From positions 177,324-241,323 of the forward strand of contig CAVSND010000013.1 in NCBI GenBank assembly GCA_963729215.1: a DNA stretch of 64,000 bases. The letters run 5' to 3'. The position numbers and the translations under genes were made by a program. Under the pieces are notes generated by a model that made no database searches, was not told the origin of the DNA, and saw only the letters and a list, made by a program, of their open reading frames with translations. Below, piece by piece: positions 51,882 to 60,582 of the stretch (within the stretch, counting starts at the first letter, position 1; the number at the start of each line of letters is the position of its first letter). Source of the DNA: CAVQJU01 sp963729215 (GTDB taxonomy: Bacteria > Acidobacteriota > Vicinamibacteria > Vicinamibacterales > CAVVIG01).

Positions 51882-53570
51882 ATGACCGTGCTTATGTGGG
51901 TCGTCCTGATCGGGCTGGTGTTCGCGGCCTTGTCCGCGCTCGCGTCGTGGCGCGCCCGCACCCGGCTGCTCGCGCGCATTCGCCGTGAGTGGGGCAGCCC
52001 GCGGGTTCTCAAGCGCGACATGGACGCCATCGCGGACTTTTATCGGTCCCAGCCCGCGGTGCCGTCGCTCGACGACCGTACCTGGAACGATCTGCTGATG
52101 GACGACGTGTTCGCCCTGGCGGACCGGACCGAGAGCAGCATCGGGCAACAACTTCTTTATTACCGGCTTCGCCTGGCGGCTGGCCCGCGGAATGTTCCAG
52201 CCTTCGAAGCGCTCGTCCAGCGTGCCGGGCGGGATCGGGACGAGCGCGAACGCGCGCAAATCGCGCTCGCGCGCCTTCGCGACTCCGCGGCCTGTTACCT
52301 CCATCGTCTGGCCTCCCCAGACGCCCTGGTGCGCCGCCCGTGGCACGTCCTGTTTCCGGTATGGACGCTGGCCATGATCGCGGTGTTGATGCTCGGCTTC
52401 GTGGTTCCCGGGCTCGCCTTCGCGGCGCTCATCGGCTTCATCGTGAATTTCGTCATCCGTGTCGCCACGGCCCGGCGCATTGGAGTGGAAGTGGTGTGGT
52501 TCCGGCAGCTGGGCCCGCTGATGTCCTGTGGGCAGGCGCTTCTGGCGCTCGCCGACGAGGAGAATGCCGCTGTCACGAGCTCGATGAAGTCCGATCTCGC
52601 GTCGCTCGGCCGCCTCGGCGCCGCGGCGCGCTGGCTGAGCCGCGATCCGCTGGTGGCAGGCGACCTTGCCGGGGTCATCTTTGAATTCTTCAACGTCCTC
52701 CTGCTTCTCGACGCGAACGCGATGTATTTCGCGAGCCGCGCGCTGCAATCAGTCACGCCGGAGTTGTTGCGTCTCATCGAGGCCGTCGGCGAGATCGATG
52801 CGGCCATCGCGGTGGCGTCGTTGCGCGAGGGCACTGATGGGTGGACACGCCCGCGGTTTACCGGGCCCGGCGCCCCGGCCGTACTCGCCGGCCTTCGGCA
52901 TCCGCTCGTGGACGAGGCCGTGCCGAACTCGATCGCGCTGGCGCCGCCACACGGCCTGCTGGTGACCGGCTCGAACATGTCGGGCAAGTCCACGTTTCTC
53001 CGCACGGTCGGGGTGAATGTCGTTTTGGCGCAGACGATCAACACGTGTTTCGCCCGCACGTACGAGGCGCCTGTGTATCAGGTGCGCACGTGCATCGGCC
53101 GGGCCGACGATTTGATTGCGGGGAAAAGCTACTACCTGGTCGAGGTGGAGTCGGTTCTCGGCCTGGTGAACGCCGGCGAGCGGCCCGAGCCGCACCTGTT
53201 CATCTTCGACGAACTGTTCCGCGGCACGAACGCGGTCGAACGGATTGCAGCGGCGGAAGCTGTGCTGCACACGCTCATCGCCGGCGGGAAACCGCACGTC
53301 GTGCTGGCGGCCACGCATGATGGCGAGCTCGTCGATCTCCTCGCCGGTTCCTACGCGGTCTGCCATTTCGGCGACGCTGTCGGTCCCGAAGGTCTGGTAT
53401 TCGACTATCAGCTGGCCGCCGGCCCCGCGACCAGCCGCAACGCGATCGCGCTGCTCGAGCTGAACGGCGCGCCCGAATCGCTGGTCCAGCGTGCGCTCGC
53501 GCGCGCGGCCGCGCTCGACCAGCTGCGGCAGGAGGGAACGGCAAGGTCCGCTTCGCCGAAGTTGCGATAG
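51882..53570 (+). CDS. membrane-anchored MutS-like ATPase
   Basis: 562 residues. One N-terminal helix (VLMWVVLIGLVFAALSAL) and a hydrophobic pair at ~158-192 (TLAMIAVLMLGFVVPGLAF) embed the protein. Residues ~200-330 resemble the MutS core helices, and the C-terminal ATPase has Walker A TGSNMSGKSTFLRTVG (362-377), Walker B HLFIFDELFRGTN and THDGELV. The N-terminal mismatch-binding domains of MutS are missing. This points to the non-repair MutS-like branch known from several phyla. Function is unknown; a membrane role with ATP-driven conformational change is an inference. Confidence 0.85.
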   Translation: MTVLMWVVLIGLVFAALSALASWRARTRLLARIRREWGSPRVLKRDMDAIADFYRSQPAVPSLDDRTWNDLLMDDVFALADRTESSIGQQLLYYRLRLAAGPRNVPAFEALVQRAGRDRDERERAQIALARLRDSAACYLHRLASPDALVRRPWHVLFPVWTLAMIAVLMLGFVVPGLAFAALIGFIVNFVIRVATARRIGVEVVWFRQLGPLMSCGQALLALADEENAAVTSSMKSDLASLGRLGAAARWLSRDPLVAGDLAGVIFEFFNVLLLLDANAMYFASRALQSVTPELLRLIEAVGEIDAAIAVASLREGTDGWTRPRFTGPGAPAVLAGLRHPLVDEAVPNSIALAPPHGLLVTGSNMSGKSTFLRTVGVNVVLAQTINTCFARTYEAPVYQVRTCIGRADDLIAGKSYYLVEVESVLGLVNAGERPEPHLFIFDELFRGTNAVERIAAAEAVLHTLIAGGKPHVVLAATHDGELVDLLAGSYAVCHFGDAVGPEGLVFDYQLAAGPATSRNAIALLELNGAPESLVQRALARAAALDQLRQEGTARSASPKLR

Positions 53571-53590
53571 AGTACCGGCCAGGAGGCCCG

Positions 53591-53917
53591 ATGCACTACC
53601 ACGACTCAGATGACCTGAAGTTATTGAGAGAGCTCAAAACGCTGGCGCCCGTCGAGTTCAAGACTTTCGTCGAGTTCGACTCGATTGTCGGGAAGGAAGA
53701 CGGTGCGATTCCACGCAAGTATCGCGAGTTGATGGCACTCGCCGTGGCCTGCACCACCCAGTGCCCCTATTGTCTCGACGTTCACACCCGGAACGCCAAG
53801 AAGGCGGGCGCGACCCGCGAGGAAGTCGCGGAAGCCGTATTCATCGCGGCGGCGCTTCGCGCCGGCGCGGCTGCCACGCACGGCACCCTCGCCCTCAAGC
53901 TGTTCGACCGGCCGTAG
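53591..53917 (+). CDS. AhpD/CMD-family protein with CxxC
   Basis: 108 residues, ATG 53591 after AGGAGG. It contains the redox pair in TTQCPYCLDVHTRNAKKAG, with Glu and His in the flanking helices (KYRELMALAVAC, AALRAGAAATHG). This is the AhpD-like alkylhydroperoxidase core, which reduces peroxides through the CxxC using a lipoyl or thioredoxin partner. It is cytoplasmic. It sits between the MutS-like gene and the Nudix gene, all rightward and tightly spaced (20 bp and 3 bp). Confidence 0.9.
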   Translation: MHYHDSDDLKLLRELKTLAPVEFKTFVEFDSIVGKEDGAIPRKYRELMALAVACTTQCPYCLDVHTRNAKKAGATREEVAEAVFIAAALRAGAAATHGTLALKLFDRP

Positions 53918-53920
53918 ACC

Positions 53921-54436
53921 GTGATCGAGCCCTTCAAGTTCTGCCCGCGGTGCGGGCGCACGATGATTGACGCCGCACGCCGTGTCTGCTCCGACCCGGC
54001 GTGCGGGTTCGTTCAACGCACCAATCCCACGCCGGCCGTGGGCGCCCTGGTCGAGTTCGACGGCGACATCATTCTCGCGCGCAATGTGAAATGGCCGGAG
54101 GGCTGGTTCGCGCTGATCACGGGCTACCTCGAGGCGGGTGAAGAACCGACGGCGGCCGTGCAGCGCGAACTGAAGGAAGAACTGAACCTGGATGCGGTCG
54201 AGATTCACCCGATTGGCAACTACATCTTCGATCGCAAGAACGAAGTGATGCTGTGCTACCACGTGGTGGCATCGGGCGAACTGAAACTGGGCGCCGAGTT
54301 GTGCGAGTACCGGCGCTACAAGCCGAATGAGCTCAAGCCGTGGCCGCGCGCAACCGGATTCGCCGTCGCCGACTGGATGCGCGCCCGCGGGCTCGAGGTC
54401 GAGTTCGTCGATTTTCCCGCTGCGCCGGCCGGCTAA
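53921..54436 (+). CDS. Nudix hydrolase with N-terminal zinc ribbon
   Basis: 171 residues, GTG start three bases after the previous stop. The zinc ribbon CPRCG...CSDPAC (residues 8-30) is followed by the Nudix box GYLEAGEEPTAAVQRELKEE with the conserved Glu residues in place. This ribbon plus Nudix arrangement is seen in NADH-pyrophosphatase-like (NudC) and related housekeeping members, but the protein is shorter than NudC. It would hydrolyse a nucleoside diphosphate linked to another moiety in the cytoplasm; the substrate is not fixed. Confidence 0.88.
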   Translation: MIEPFKFCPRCGRTMIDAARRVCSDPACGFVQRTNPTPAVGALVEFDGDIILARNVKWPEGWFALITGYLEAGEEPTAAVQRELKEELNLDAVEIHPIGNYIFDRKNEVMLCYHVVASGELKLGAELCEYRRYKPNELKPWPRATGFAVADWMRARGLEVEFVDFPAAPAG

Positions 54437-54451
54437 AGTTTTGCACAATTC

Positions 54452-54506
54452 CGTAGCGGCCGGCTTCAGCCGGCCGGCGAACGTCCGCCTAAAGGCGGAC
54501 GCTACG
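54452..54506. repeat. two-hairpin REP-like element with CGTAGC/GCTACG borders
   Basis: Order CGTAGC, GGCCGGC-TTCA-GCCGGCC (54458-54475), spacer GGCGAAC, GTCCGCC-TAAA-GGCGGAC (54483-54500), GCTACG. It is the inverted counterpart of the element at 46810. It lies between the convergent Nudix gene and the 54510 gene, just beyond the stop codons of both. Confidence 0.9.
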
Positions 54507-54509
54507 GGC

Positions 54510-55568
54510 TCATCGTCGTTCCGCCGCGCGGGCGGCGCTCAGGATGTTCTTCAATCCGTAGTTCCCCTCGTGGCACGCGTATTCGAACATGCCATAACCG
54601 GGATCGCGTGCGAGCGGGAACGCGATCGTGAACGGCCGCGTCCACGTTTTAGGGTCGTCGATGATGGCCTCATATCGCATCGTCACGGCGTCGGTGCGGG
54701 TGAACCGCTCGACGATGTGGAGCGCGTCGCTGTGATAGATGGCGCGGCCGTTGGCGCCGACGCCGGTCCGGCCGTTGAGATTCGTCGTGTCCACGACGAG
54801 CGTGTCGCCTTCCCATCGGCCGCGCGAATCGCCCATGTATCCGCGGATTGTCGTCGAGACATGCGGCCGTCCGTCGAGCGGGATCATCCGCGCTTCGTGG
54901 ATCATTTCGTTGCGGAGGGCCACCCAGCCTGGTCCCTGCACGATCTGATTGCCGGCGTTGTAGCCGACGGCGACCATCGATCCGATCACGCCGCGCGTGA
55001 TGCACCGATCGTAGACGCTGAGATCCTCCGGGCCGTTGAACACGCCGCCGCCGCTGTTGTCGTAATACAAGCTCGCGGGGATGGCCGCCGTGCGCTTCTG
55101 TCCTTCGGCCGTCATCGGCGGCATCCGGCCGTTCGGCGGATCAACGACGAGCGAGGTTTGACGCTGGGGCCGCCCGCGCTCGCCCCAGTGTCCCGGTGGT
55201 CCGGACCCCGCGCCCGTGATGATGGCGGCCGGCGAAGGGGCCGGCGCGACGAATTCCTCGTTGTCGGCCGCGGCCTGCCGCTGCGCCTGCGCGGCCCGCG
55301 CCGAGAACTCTTCGTCCGACAGCAGGAGCTTGTCGCCGAACTGCTCCGGCCGCTCGAGCGGCACGCCCATCATAGCCGTCCCGGGCCAGAGTCCCTGCAG
55401 ATCCGGGTCGCCCCACGCCGTTCGCGGTACCGTCCATGCCTTGTCCGACTTCACCTGCGGCTTTGCTGATTGCGCTACAAGCGTGCCAGACGGATCGGGT
55501 CCCCATACGAACGCGGCCGCAAGGGTCGCAACGGCAAGCCGCCATCGGGAAGTGTGAACGCCCTTCAT
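54510..55568 (-). CDS. secreted protein, paralogue of 29010 gene
   Basis: 352 residues from ATG 55568 (a TTG one codon earlier is less likely). The signal peptide is long and ends near LVAQS. It shares with the 29010 gene the landmarks WGDPDLQGLWPGT, VDPPNGRMPPMTAEGQK, ALRNEMIHEARMIPLDG, GRWEGDTLVVDTTNL, HIVERFTRTD, and FEYACHEGNYGLKNILSAAR near the end. It is an expanded secreted family with several conserved Asp and Glu residues that may form an active site. The function is unknown. Confidence 0.78.
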   Translation of the reverse strand: MKGVHTSRWRLAVATLAAAFVWGPDPSGTLVAQSAKPQVKSDKAWTVPRTAWGDPDLQGLWPGTAMMGVPLERPEQFGDKLLLSDEEFSARAAQAQRQAAADNEEFVAPAPSPAAIITGAGSGPPGHWGERGRPQRQTSLVVDPPNGRMPPMTAEGQKRTAAIPASLYYDNSGGGVFNGPEDLSVYDRCITRGVIGSMVAVGYNAGNQIVQGPGWVALRNEMIHEARMIPLDGRPHVSTTIRGYMGDSRGRWEGDTLVVDTTNLNGRTGVGANGRAIYHSDALHIVERFTRTDAVTMRYEAIIDDPKTWTRPFTIAFPLARDPGYGMFEYACHEGNYGLKNILSAARAAERR

Positions 55569-55605
55569 CAAGCGCTCAGTTTACACCTGCGTCCTTTGCA
55601 CGACT

Positions 55606-56889
55606 TCATGACTGGACAAGGGCATCCGGTCCCCGCAATTCCGCCAGCCGGCGCTCGATGAACCGGTGTTCTGGAGCCTGGTTCGTCAGCGCCAGCGCGC
55701 GCCGGTACGCCGCGATGGCTTCAGATTTGAGGCCGAGCCGGCGGCAGAAGTCAGCTTTCGCCGAATGTGCGAACTGGTAGTCCGTAAGATCTCCCCGCTC
55801 GAGGATCGCCGTGACGATGTCGAGACCGGCCTGTGGACCATCGCGCATCGCCACCGCGACGGCTCGATTGAGTTCCACGATCGGTGACGGGTCTATTTCG
55901 AAAAGCACGTCGTAAAGACCGGCGATCTGAGGCCAGTCCGTCGACTGGCTGTCGAGCGCCTCGGCGTGGACAGCCGCGATCGCCGCCTGAAGCGAGTAGC
56001 GCCCGTGCCGGCGCAACAGGAGCGCGCGGCGAACCAGGCCGAGGCCTTCGGCGATCTGCTCGCGGTCCCAGAGCGACCTGTCCTGCGCATCGAGCAGGAC
56101 GATCTCGCCGTCCGGGGATGTCCGCGCCGCCCTCCTCGCATCGTGCAGCAGCATCAACGCGAGCAGGCCCAGGGCTTCCGGCTCGGGCAGGAGCTCGACC
56201 AACAGCCGCCCGAGGCGGATTGCCTCGCCGGACAGGTCGGGCCGGGTCAACGCGTCGCCCCCCGACGCGGAATAGCCCTCGTTGAAGACGAGATAAACGA
56301 CGTGAAGCACGGCGTCGAGGCGATCGGGCAGCTCGGCGCGATCCGGCACCTGATACGGGATACGCGCGTCACGAATCTTGCCCTTGGCGCGCACGATGCG
56401 CTGGGCCAGCGTTGGCGGAGCCGTCAGGAACGCGCGGGCGATTTGCTCGGTTTCGAGGCCGCACACCTCGCGCAATGTGAGTGCGATGCGGGCATCGGCG
56501 CTGAGGGCGGGATGGCAGCACGTGAAGATGAGTCGAAGGCGGTCGTCCTCCACGCCATCCACCCCCTCGGAGACGTCTGCCACGGGCTCGCTCGCTTCGA
56601 TCTGCTCGGCCAGCCCGGCCAGCGCCGCGTCGAATCGCGCGCTCCTTCGCAGGCGATCGATCGCCTTGAACCGTCCGGTCGAGACCAGCCACGCGCGGGC
56701 GTTATCGGGCAGCCCGTCCCGCGGCCAGACGTCGAGCGCGGCCGCGAAGGCGTCGGACATCGCCTCCTCGGCGCGGTCGAAGTCGCCGAGCAGCCGTATC
56801 AGCGTGGCCAGCACGCGGCGCGAGTCCGATCGGTAGATGGCTCCGATCTGCTCGCGCACGCGTGCAGCGTCATCGTCTTGCTCGGACAG
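55606..56889 (-). CDS. ECF sigma factor, ECF42-like with C-terminal extension
   Basis: About 427 residues. Region 2 is LLGDFDRAEEAMSDAFAAAL, and region 4 is seen around FTCCHPALSADARIALTLR and TAPPTLAQRIVRAKGKIRD. A ~200-residue C-terminal extension with TPR-like helices (VYLVFNEGYSASGG, GLYDVLFEIDPSPIVELNRA) is typical of this group. CTG 56889 is preferred because TCCTCCC on the plus strand (GGGAGGA, 56895-56901) is five bases upstream. GTG 56859 has no such site. The gene is 21 bp after the YCII gene, its usual partner. Confidence 0.85.
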   Translation of the reverse strand: MSEQDDDAARVREQIGAIYRSDSRRVLATLIRLLGDFDRAEEAMSDAFAAALDVWPRDGLPDNARAWLVSTGRFKAIDRLRRSARFDAALAGLAEQIEASEPVADVSEGVDGVEDDRLRLIFTCCHPALSADARIALTLREVCGLETEQIARAFLTAPPTLAQRIVRAKGKIRDARIPYQVPDRAELPDRLDAVLHVVYLVFNEGYSASGGDALTRPDLSGEAIRLGRLLVELLPEPEALGLLALMLLHDARRAARTSPDGEIVLLDAQDRSLWDREQIAEGLGLVRRALLLRRHGRYSLQAAIAAVHAEALDSQSTDWPQIAGLYDVLFEIDPSPIVELNRAVAVAMRDGPQAGLDIVTAILERGDLTDYQFAHSAKADFCRRLGLKSEAIAAYRRALALTNQAPEHRFIERRLAELRGPDALVQS

Positions 56890-56910
56890 GGTCGTCCTCC
56901 CGCGGAGAAA

Positions 56911-57258
56911 TTACATCTTCATGATCGGCCGAACCTCGACCGAACCGCTCCGGGCGGCCGGGATTTTCGACGCGACCTGGATGGCGTCGTTCAGGTCCTT
57001 GGCCTCGATCAGATAGTAGCCGCCGAGCTGTTCCTTGGTTTCGGCGAACGGACCATCGGTGGTCGACATCTTGCCCTGACGAACCCGAACGGTCGAGGCG
57101 GTCTTCGTGGGCTGCAGCGGATTGCCGCCGACGTAGTGCCCGCTCTTCTTGATGCCCTCCGTGAACGCGAAATACTCGCCCATGACGGCCTGTCCCTCTT
57201 CTCGCGTCATCCTGGCGTCGGCGCTTTCGTCGGTGTAGATCAGGCAGAGATACTGCAT
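56911..57258 (-). CDS. YCII/DGPF-domain protein, ECF42 partner
   Basis: 115 residues. The YciI-like fold shows MQYLCLIYTDESADARM at the start, EYFAFTEGIKKSGHYVGGNP, TVRVRQGKMSTTDGPFAE (the DGPF motif) and YLIEAKDLNDAIQVASK. ECF42 sigma genes are regularly preceded by one or more DGPF-domain genes (known of the group), and this arrangement is kept. The molecular role of the DGPF protein is still debated. AGGAGCG lies upstream of ATG 57258. Confidence 0.9.
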   Translation of the reverse strand: MQYLCLIYTDESADARMTREEGQAVMGEYFAFTEGIKKSGHYVGGNPLQPTKTASTVRVRQGKMSTTDGPFAETKEQLGGYYLIEAKDLNDAIQVASKIPAARSGSVEVRPIMKM

Positions 57259-57356
57259 GGCTCGCTCCTTTTACGGAAAAGTGTGAATGTCGGTCTTCAG
57301 GGGTTAGTCGCTCGAACCGGCCCGGATCGACATCGCTGGAAATGATTCTTTTGGGC

Positions 57357-58328
57357 CTACCCGGCGGCGTCGAGGAGCTCGAGCAGAGCCGACGAGACGG
57401 CCTCCGGCTTCTCCCTCGGCAGGAAGTGTCCTGCGCCGGAGACGATGCGCCGCGCGACTCGTTTAGTAAACAGCGCCTGTTCGGCAGGGGAATCCGCGGC
57501 CGGCCTCCCGATGCCGTCGTCCGCCCCGTATAAGACGATGGCCGGAACCGTAATTTTTGGACGGGCGGCAAGCTGGCGCTCGACGGCTTCGAAACGGGGC
57601 TCGCCGGCGGCGTTGAGATTCCGGTGTCGATAGGAGTGGATGACGCAGTCCACGAAATCCGGGTTGTCGAAGGACGCCGCCGTCTTGTCGTACGTAGCGT
57701 CGGAGAAACGCCACGTGGGGGACCACATCTGCCACAACAGCTTGCAGAGGGGCCGCCGGTTGGCGGCCAGTCCGGCCCGGCCGCGCTCGGTGTTGAAGTA
57801 CCACTGATACCAGAACGCCGCCTCGGTGGCCGGCGCGGCGGGCCTCGGCGGTGAAAAGACGTCCTGGATCGAATAGCCGCCGATGAGAACGGCCGCGCGC
57901 AGCCGATCGGGATGCAGGGCCGCGGCAATTCCCGCGGCGCGCCCGCCCCAGTCGTAACCCGCCACTGCGAACCGATCGAGACCCAGCGCGTCGGCAAAGT
58001 CGATGAGATCCTGGCCGATCGCCGCCTGTTCGGCCATGCGGGGAGCCGCCGCATCGCGAAATCTCGTCGGGCCGTATCCGCGGAGGTACGGCACCAGCAC
58101 GCGATGGCCGGCGGCAGCCAGCGGCGCCGCCACGCCATCCCACGCCCGCACGTCGTCCGGAAACCCGTGCAGCATGACGATCGGAAAACCGGTGGGGCTG
58201 CCGCTTTCTTCGAACCCGATGTTAAGTACCGGCGTCTGAACCGTACGTTCCGTGGGAGCGCCGCCGCGCTGACCGAGGCCCGCGACGACCGCCATTCCCG
58301 ACGACTTGAGAAAACTGCGGCGGTTCAC
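57357..58328 (-). CDS. secreted alpha/beta hydrolase, epoxide-hydrolase-like, Tat-type signal
   Basis: 323 residues from GTG 58328. The signal has twin arginines (MNRRSFLKSSGMAVVAG). Core motifs: oxyanion HGFPDD, nucleophile elbow GYDWGG with Asp as nucleophile, acid Asp in YGADDGIG, and histidine in GAGHFLPREKP. Asp nucleophile plus the lid with WYQWYF are typical of epoxide hydrolases and haloalkane dehalogenases; epoxide hydrolase-like is the safer name. It would act outside the cytoplasm. Divergent from the cupin gene at 58437. Confidence 0.85.
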   Translation of the reverse strand: MNRRSFLKSSGMAVVAGLGQRGGAPTERTVQTPVLNIGFEESGSPTGFPIVMLHGFPDDVRAWDGVAAPLAAAGHRVLVPYLRGYGPTRFRDAAAPRMAEQAAIGQDLIDFADALGLDRFAVAGYDWGGRAAGIAAALHPDRLRAAVLIGGYSIQDVFSPPRPAAPATEAAFWYQWYFNTERGRAGLAANRRPLCKLLWQMWSPTWRFSDATYDKTAASFDNPDFVDCVIHSYRHRNLNAAGEPRFEAVERQLAARPKITVPAIVLYGADDGIGRPAADSPAEQALFTKRVARRIVSGAGHFLPREKPEAVSSALLELLDAAG

Positions 58329-58436
58329 AGTTGGTCAGTTTACATGGCCGGGCAACAGTGCGGGAGGGCCGGGGATAGCCGGATGGGCGCGGCCGGATGG
58401 CGTGCAGACTACTATGTGTCCGCACGGAGGAGACTC

Positions 58437-58874
58437 ATGAAACGAATCCTTCTTCTCGGTTCGATGGTCATCCTGCTCGCGTCGGTCGCATGGACGAAGC
58501 CGGGCCAGGCTCAACAGGCGGGCGCGGCCGCGCTGGAAGAAGCGCGGTTTACCGGCAAAACAGCGGCGCTCGACGCCGCCGGCGCGGTGGCGGGGCGCCG
58601 GCGATTCGAGGCCGGCGCGCGTACGGCCTGGCACAGCCATCCGAACGGCCAGCTATTGTTCGTGCAGGAAGGCCGGGCTCGCATTCAGAAGCAGGGCCAG
58701 CCATTCAAGGACTTCGGTGCAGGCGAGAGCGACTTCACCGCCCCGAACATCGTCCACTGGCACGGAGCGACGCCCGACAGCGCGCTCGTGCATGTGGCCG
58801 TCGGCTTCGGCGGTGAAACCAGGTGGCTCGAGAAGGTCACCGATGATGAGTACGCGGGGAAAGTACGACGCTGA
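58437..58874 (+). CDS. secreted cupin protein
   Basis: 145 residues with a signal peptide (ILLLGSMVILLASVAWT) and GGAGGAG just before ATG 58437. A single cupin with first motif ARTAWHSHPNGQLLFVQEG and second motif FTAPNIVHWHGATPDSALVH gives four His-type metal ligands. Such secreted cupins often occur beside CMD proteins or aldo-keto reductases; here the neighbour is a hydrolase on the other strand. Substrate unknown. Confidence 0.82.
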   Translation: MKRILLLGSMVILLASVAWTKPGQAQQAGAAALEEARFTGKTAALDAAGAVAGRRRFEAGARTAWHSHPNGQLLFVQEGRARIQKQGQPFKDFGAGESDFTAPNIVHWHGATPDSALVHVAVGFGGETRWLEKVTDDEYAGKVRR

Positions 58875-58884
58875 AAACAAGAAA

Positions 58885-58924
58885 TGGGGAGAAGTCGCTC
58901 TCTGAAGAGTGACTTCTCCCCATC
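58885..58924 (-). terminator. strong hairpin terminator for the HEAT-repeat gene
   Basis: ATGGGGAGAAGTC (58885-58897) pairs with GACTTCTCCCCAT (58912-58924), extended by an inner CTCT/AGAG stem around a CTGA loop. On the minus strand the hairpin is followed by TTTCTTGTTTTC, a fair U-tract, so it fits intrinsic termination of the leftward HEAT gene (stop 58956). It also lies 10 bp after the rightward cupin stop and may serve both. Confidence 0.8.
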
Positions 58925-58955
58925 ATTGGGTCGTTTGAAGCCTTGCGGTCGTTCG

Positions 58956-60302
58956 TCAATCGAAGCGCGGAGCCGCCGTGATGCGCCTGACCGCGCGTTC
59001 GGCGTTCCGGGCAACGGTCGCGTCGCTGTCGCGCTCCAGCTCTTGCAGCGTCGGCAGCGCGGCCTGGTCTCCCATCAACCCCAGGACATCCGCGAACTCG
59101 GCGCGCCCGAGGGCGCTTTTCGGGCGGGCCGCAAACAGCGCCGGGCGATCGACAGGCTGCGTCTCTATCAGGTACTCCCGTGCGAGATCCTTGGTCGTGG
59201 TCTTGCCGAGCGCCCGGACGAGCTCATCGAGGTATTCCTTCCGCCCGAGGCGCAGCAGGCCGAACGCCTGCGCCGTCTGAACGCGGGCGTTCTTCTCGGT
59301 CAGCCGGTCGGCCGACATCAGCGTCAGCAGTGAAGGGTCGGCCAGGCGCCCGAGGCCCTCGTTGGCATACGTCCGGATGGTGACGTCCTTGTCTTCCTTA
59401 GTACCGAGGAACACCGGCTTTGACTCCGGCGCCGCGATGTTGGCCAACGCCGAGAGGGCGAGGATTCGCGAGCGATCGGAGGGCTTCGCCTCCTCGAAGA
59501 CGCGTGTGAGATCGGGAACGGCGTCGCGATATTTGAGCGCGCCGAGCGTAATGATGATCTCGTTGCGGACCTTGTCCACGTTCAGATTGAGTCCGGGCAG
59601 CAGATGATCGCCGACCGACGCGTCGCCGATCTTTCTGAGCGCCCGCACGGCCTCGAAGCGCACTTCCGGATCGCGGTCCTGGCCGATGGCCTGGAGCAAC
59701 TCGGGAATGCCGGCCGAACCGCGCAGGATGCCGAGACCCATACTGGCGTTTCGCCGGATGCTGTCCTCGCTGTCGCTCAGCCTGGCCCGCAGGGCCGTGA
59801 TGACCGAGGGATCAACCGGAACATCGGGTTCCACGACGGTGTCGGCGTAGGCGTCAGCCCACGGGTTGATGAGGTTGCCAAACTTCATGAGCGCGGCAGT
59901 CGGGCCCGCGGGACGGGGGAGGTGCAATTCCACCAGCGTCTGCACCGCCCGCGCGCGGATATCCGGCTCGCTGTCCGCGGAGAACGCGACAAGGCCAGGC
60001 AGCACCTGGATATCGCCCATGGCTTCGAGGGCAAGCTCGACCTGCCTGCGAACGGCCGGATCCGGATCCTCCGTGAGAGGCAGGAGCGCGGGGATGGCCG
60101 GCAGGAACCTGGCGGTGCCCAGTTCCCGCGCCGCCGCCGTTCGCCTCGGCCCATCGGGGTTCTTGAGGTCGTAGATCAGGCTGTCGGTGGACACCTGGTG
60201 CGCCGTTTGCGCGCTGACCGTGCTCGCGCCCGCCGCTGTCCAGAGAGCCAGCATGACGGGGAGAGCGGCCGGCAGCCGCCGGGCTCGCAGTTGAAAACGC
60301 AT
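58956..60302 (-). CDS. secreted HEAT-repeat protein
   Basis: 448 residues from ATG 60302, preceded by GAGGAGACG. Signal peptide ends at TVSAQ. Around nine HEAT-like repeats follow, with the DPDPAVRRQVELALEAMGD, DSEPDIRARAVQTLVELHL, RDPEVRFEAVRALRKIGD and DKDVTIRTYANEGLGRLAD pattern. These make a solenoid for protein binding; an enzymatic role is not implied. It is probably a periplasmic scaffold. Codon use is like the rest of the left 60 kb. Confidence 0.85.
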   Translation of the reverse strand: MRFQLRARRLPAALPVMLALWTAAGASTVSAQTAHQVSTDSLIYDLKNPDGPRRTAAARELGTARFLPAIPALLPLTEDPDPAVRRQVELALEAMGDIQVLPGLVAFSADSEPDIRARAVQTLVELHLPRPAGPTAALMKFGNLINPWADAYADTVVEPDVPVDPSVITALRARLSDSEDSIRRNASMGLGILRGSAGIPELLQAIGQDRDPEVRFEAVRALRKIGDASVGDHLLPGLNLNVDKVRNEIIITLGALKYRDAVPDLTRVFEEAKPSDRSRILALSALANIAAPESKPVFLGTKEDKDVTIRTYANEGLGRLADPSLLTLMSADRLTEKNARVQTAQAFGLLRLGRKEYLDELVRALGKTTTKDLAREYLIETQPVDRPALFAARPKSALGRAEFADVLGLMGDQAALPTLQELERDSDATVARNAERAVRRITAAPRFD

Positions 60303-60582
60303 AGTCGTCTCCTCGGAAAGTGCGTCGTGTTCTTGCCGGAATTTACTCGTGCCAGGCGCTGGAATCGCTTGGCGATGTCTCACGCCGCCACGCCGCCGCA
60401 TCGGACGGGCGCGCGACAAGGAGGGAAAATCGCGAGAAGTGTACCACGGCGGGGCGCGGTCCGTGTCAAACCCTTCAAGGGACGCTGGAGAAGGACGTTA
60501 TGGAACAGCTTCGAGCGAGACGAACCGGGGGCAGACTGGTCCATAATAGTCGCCCCTCAATAATGGCTCGTCAGGAGGACGC

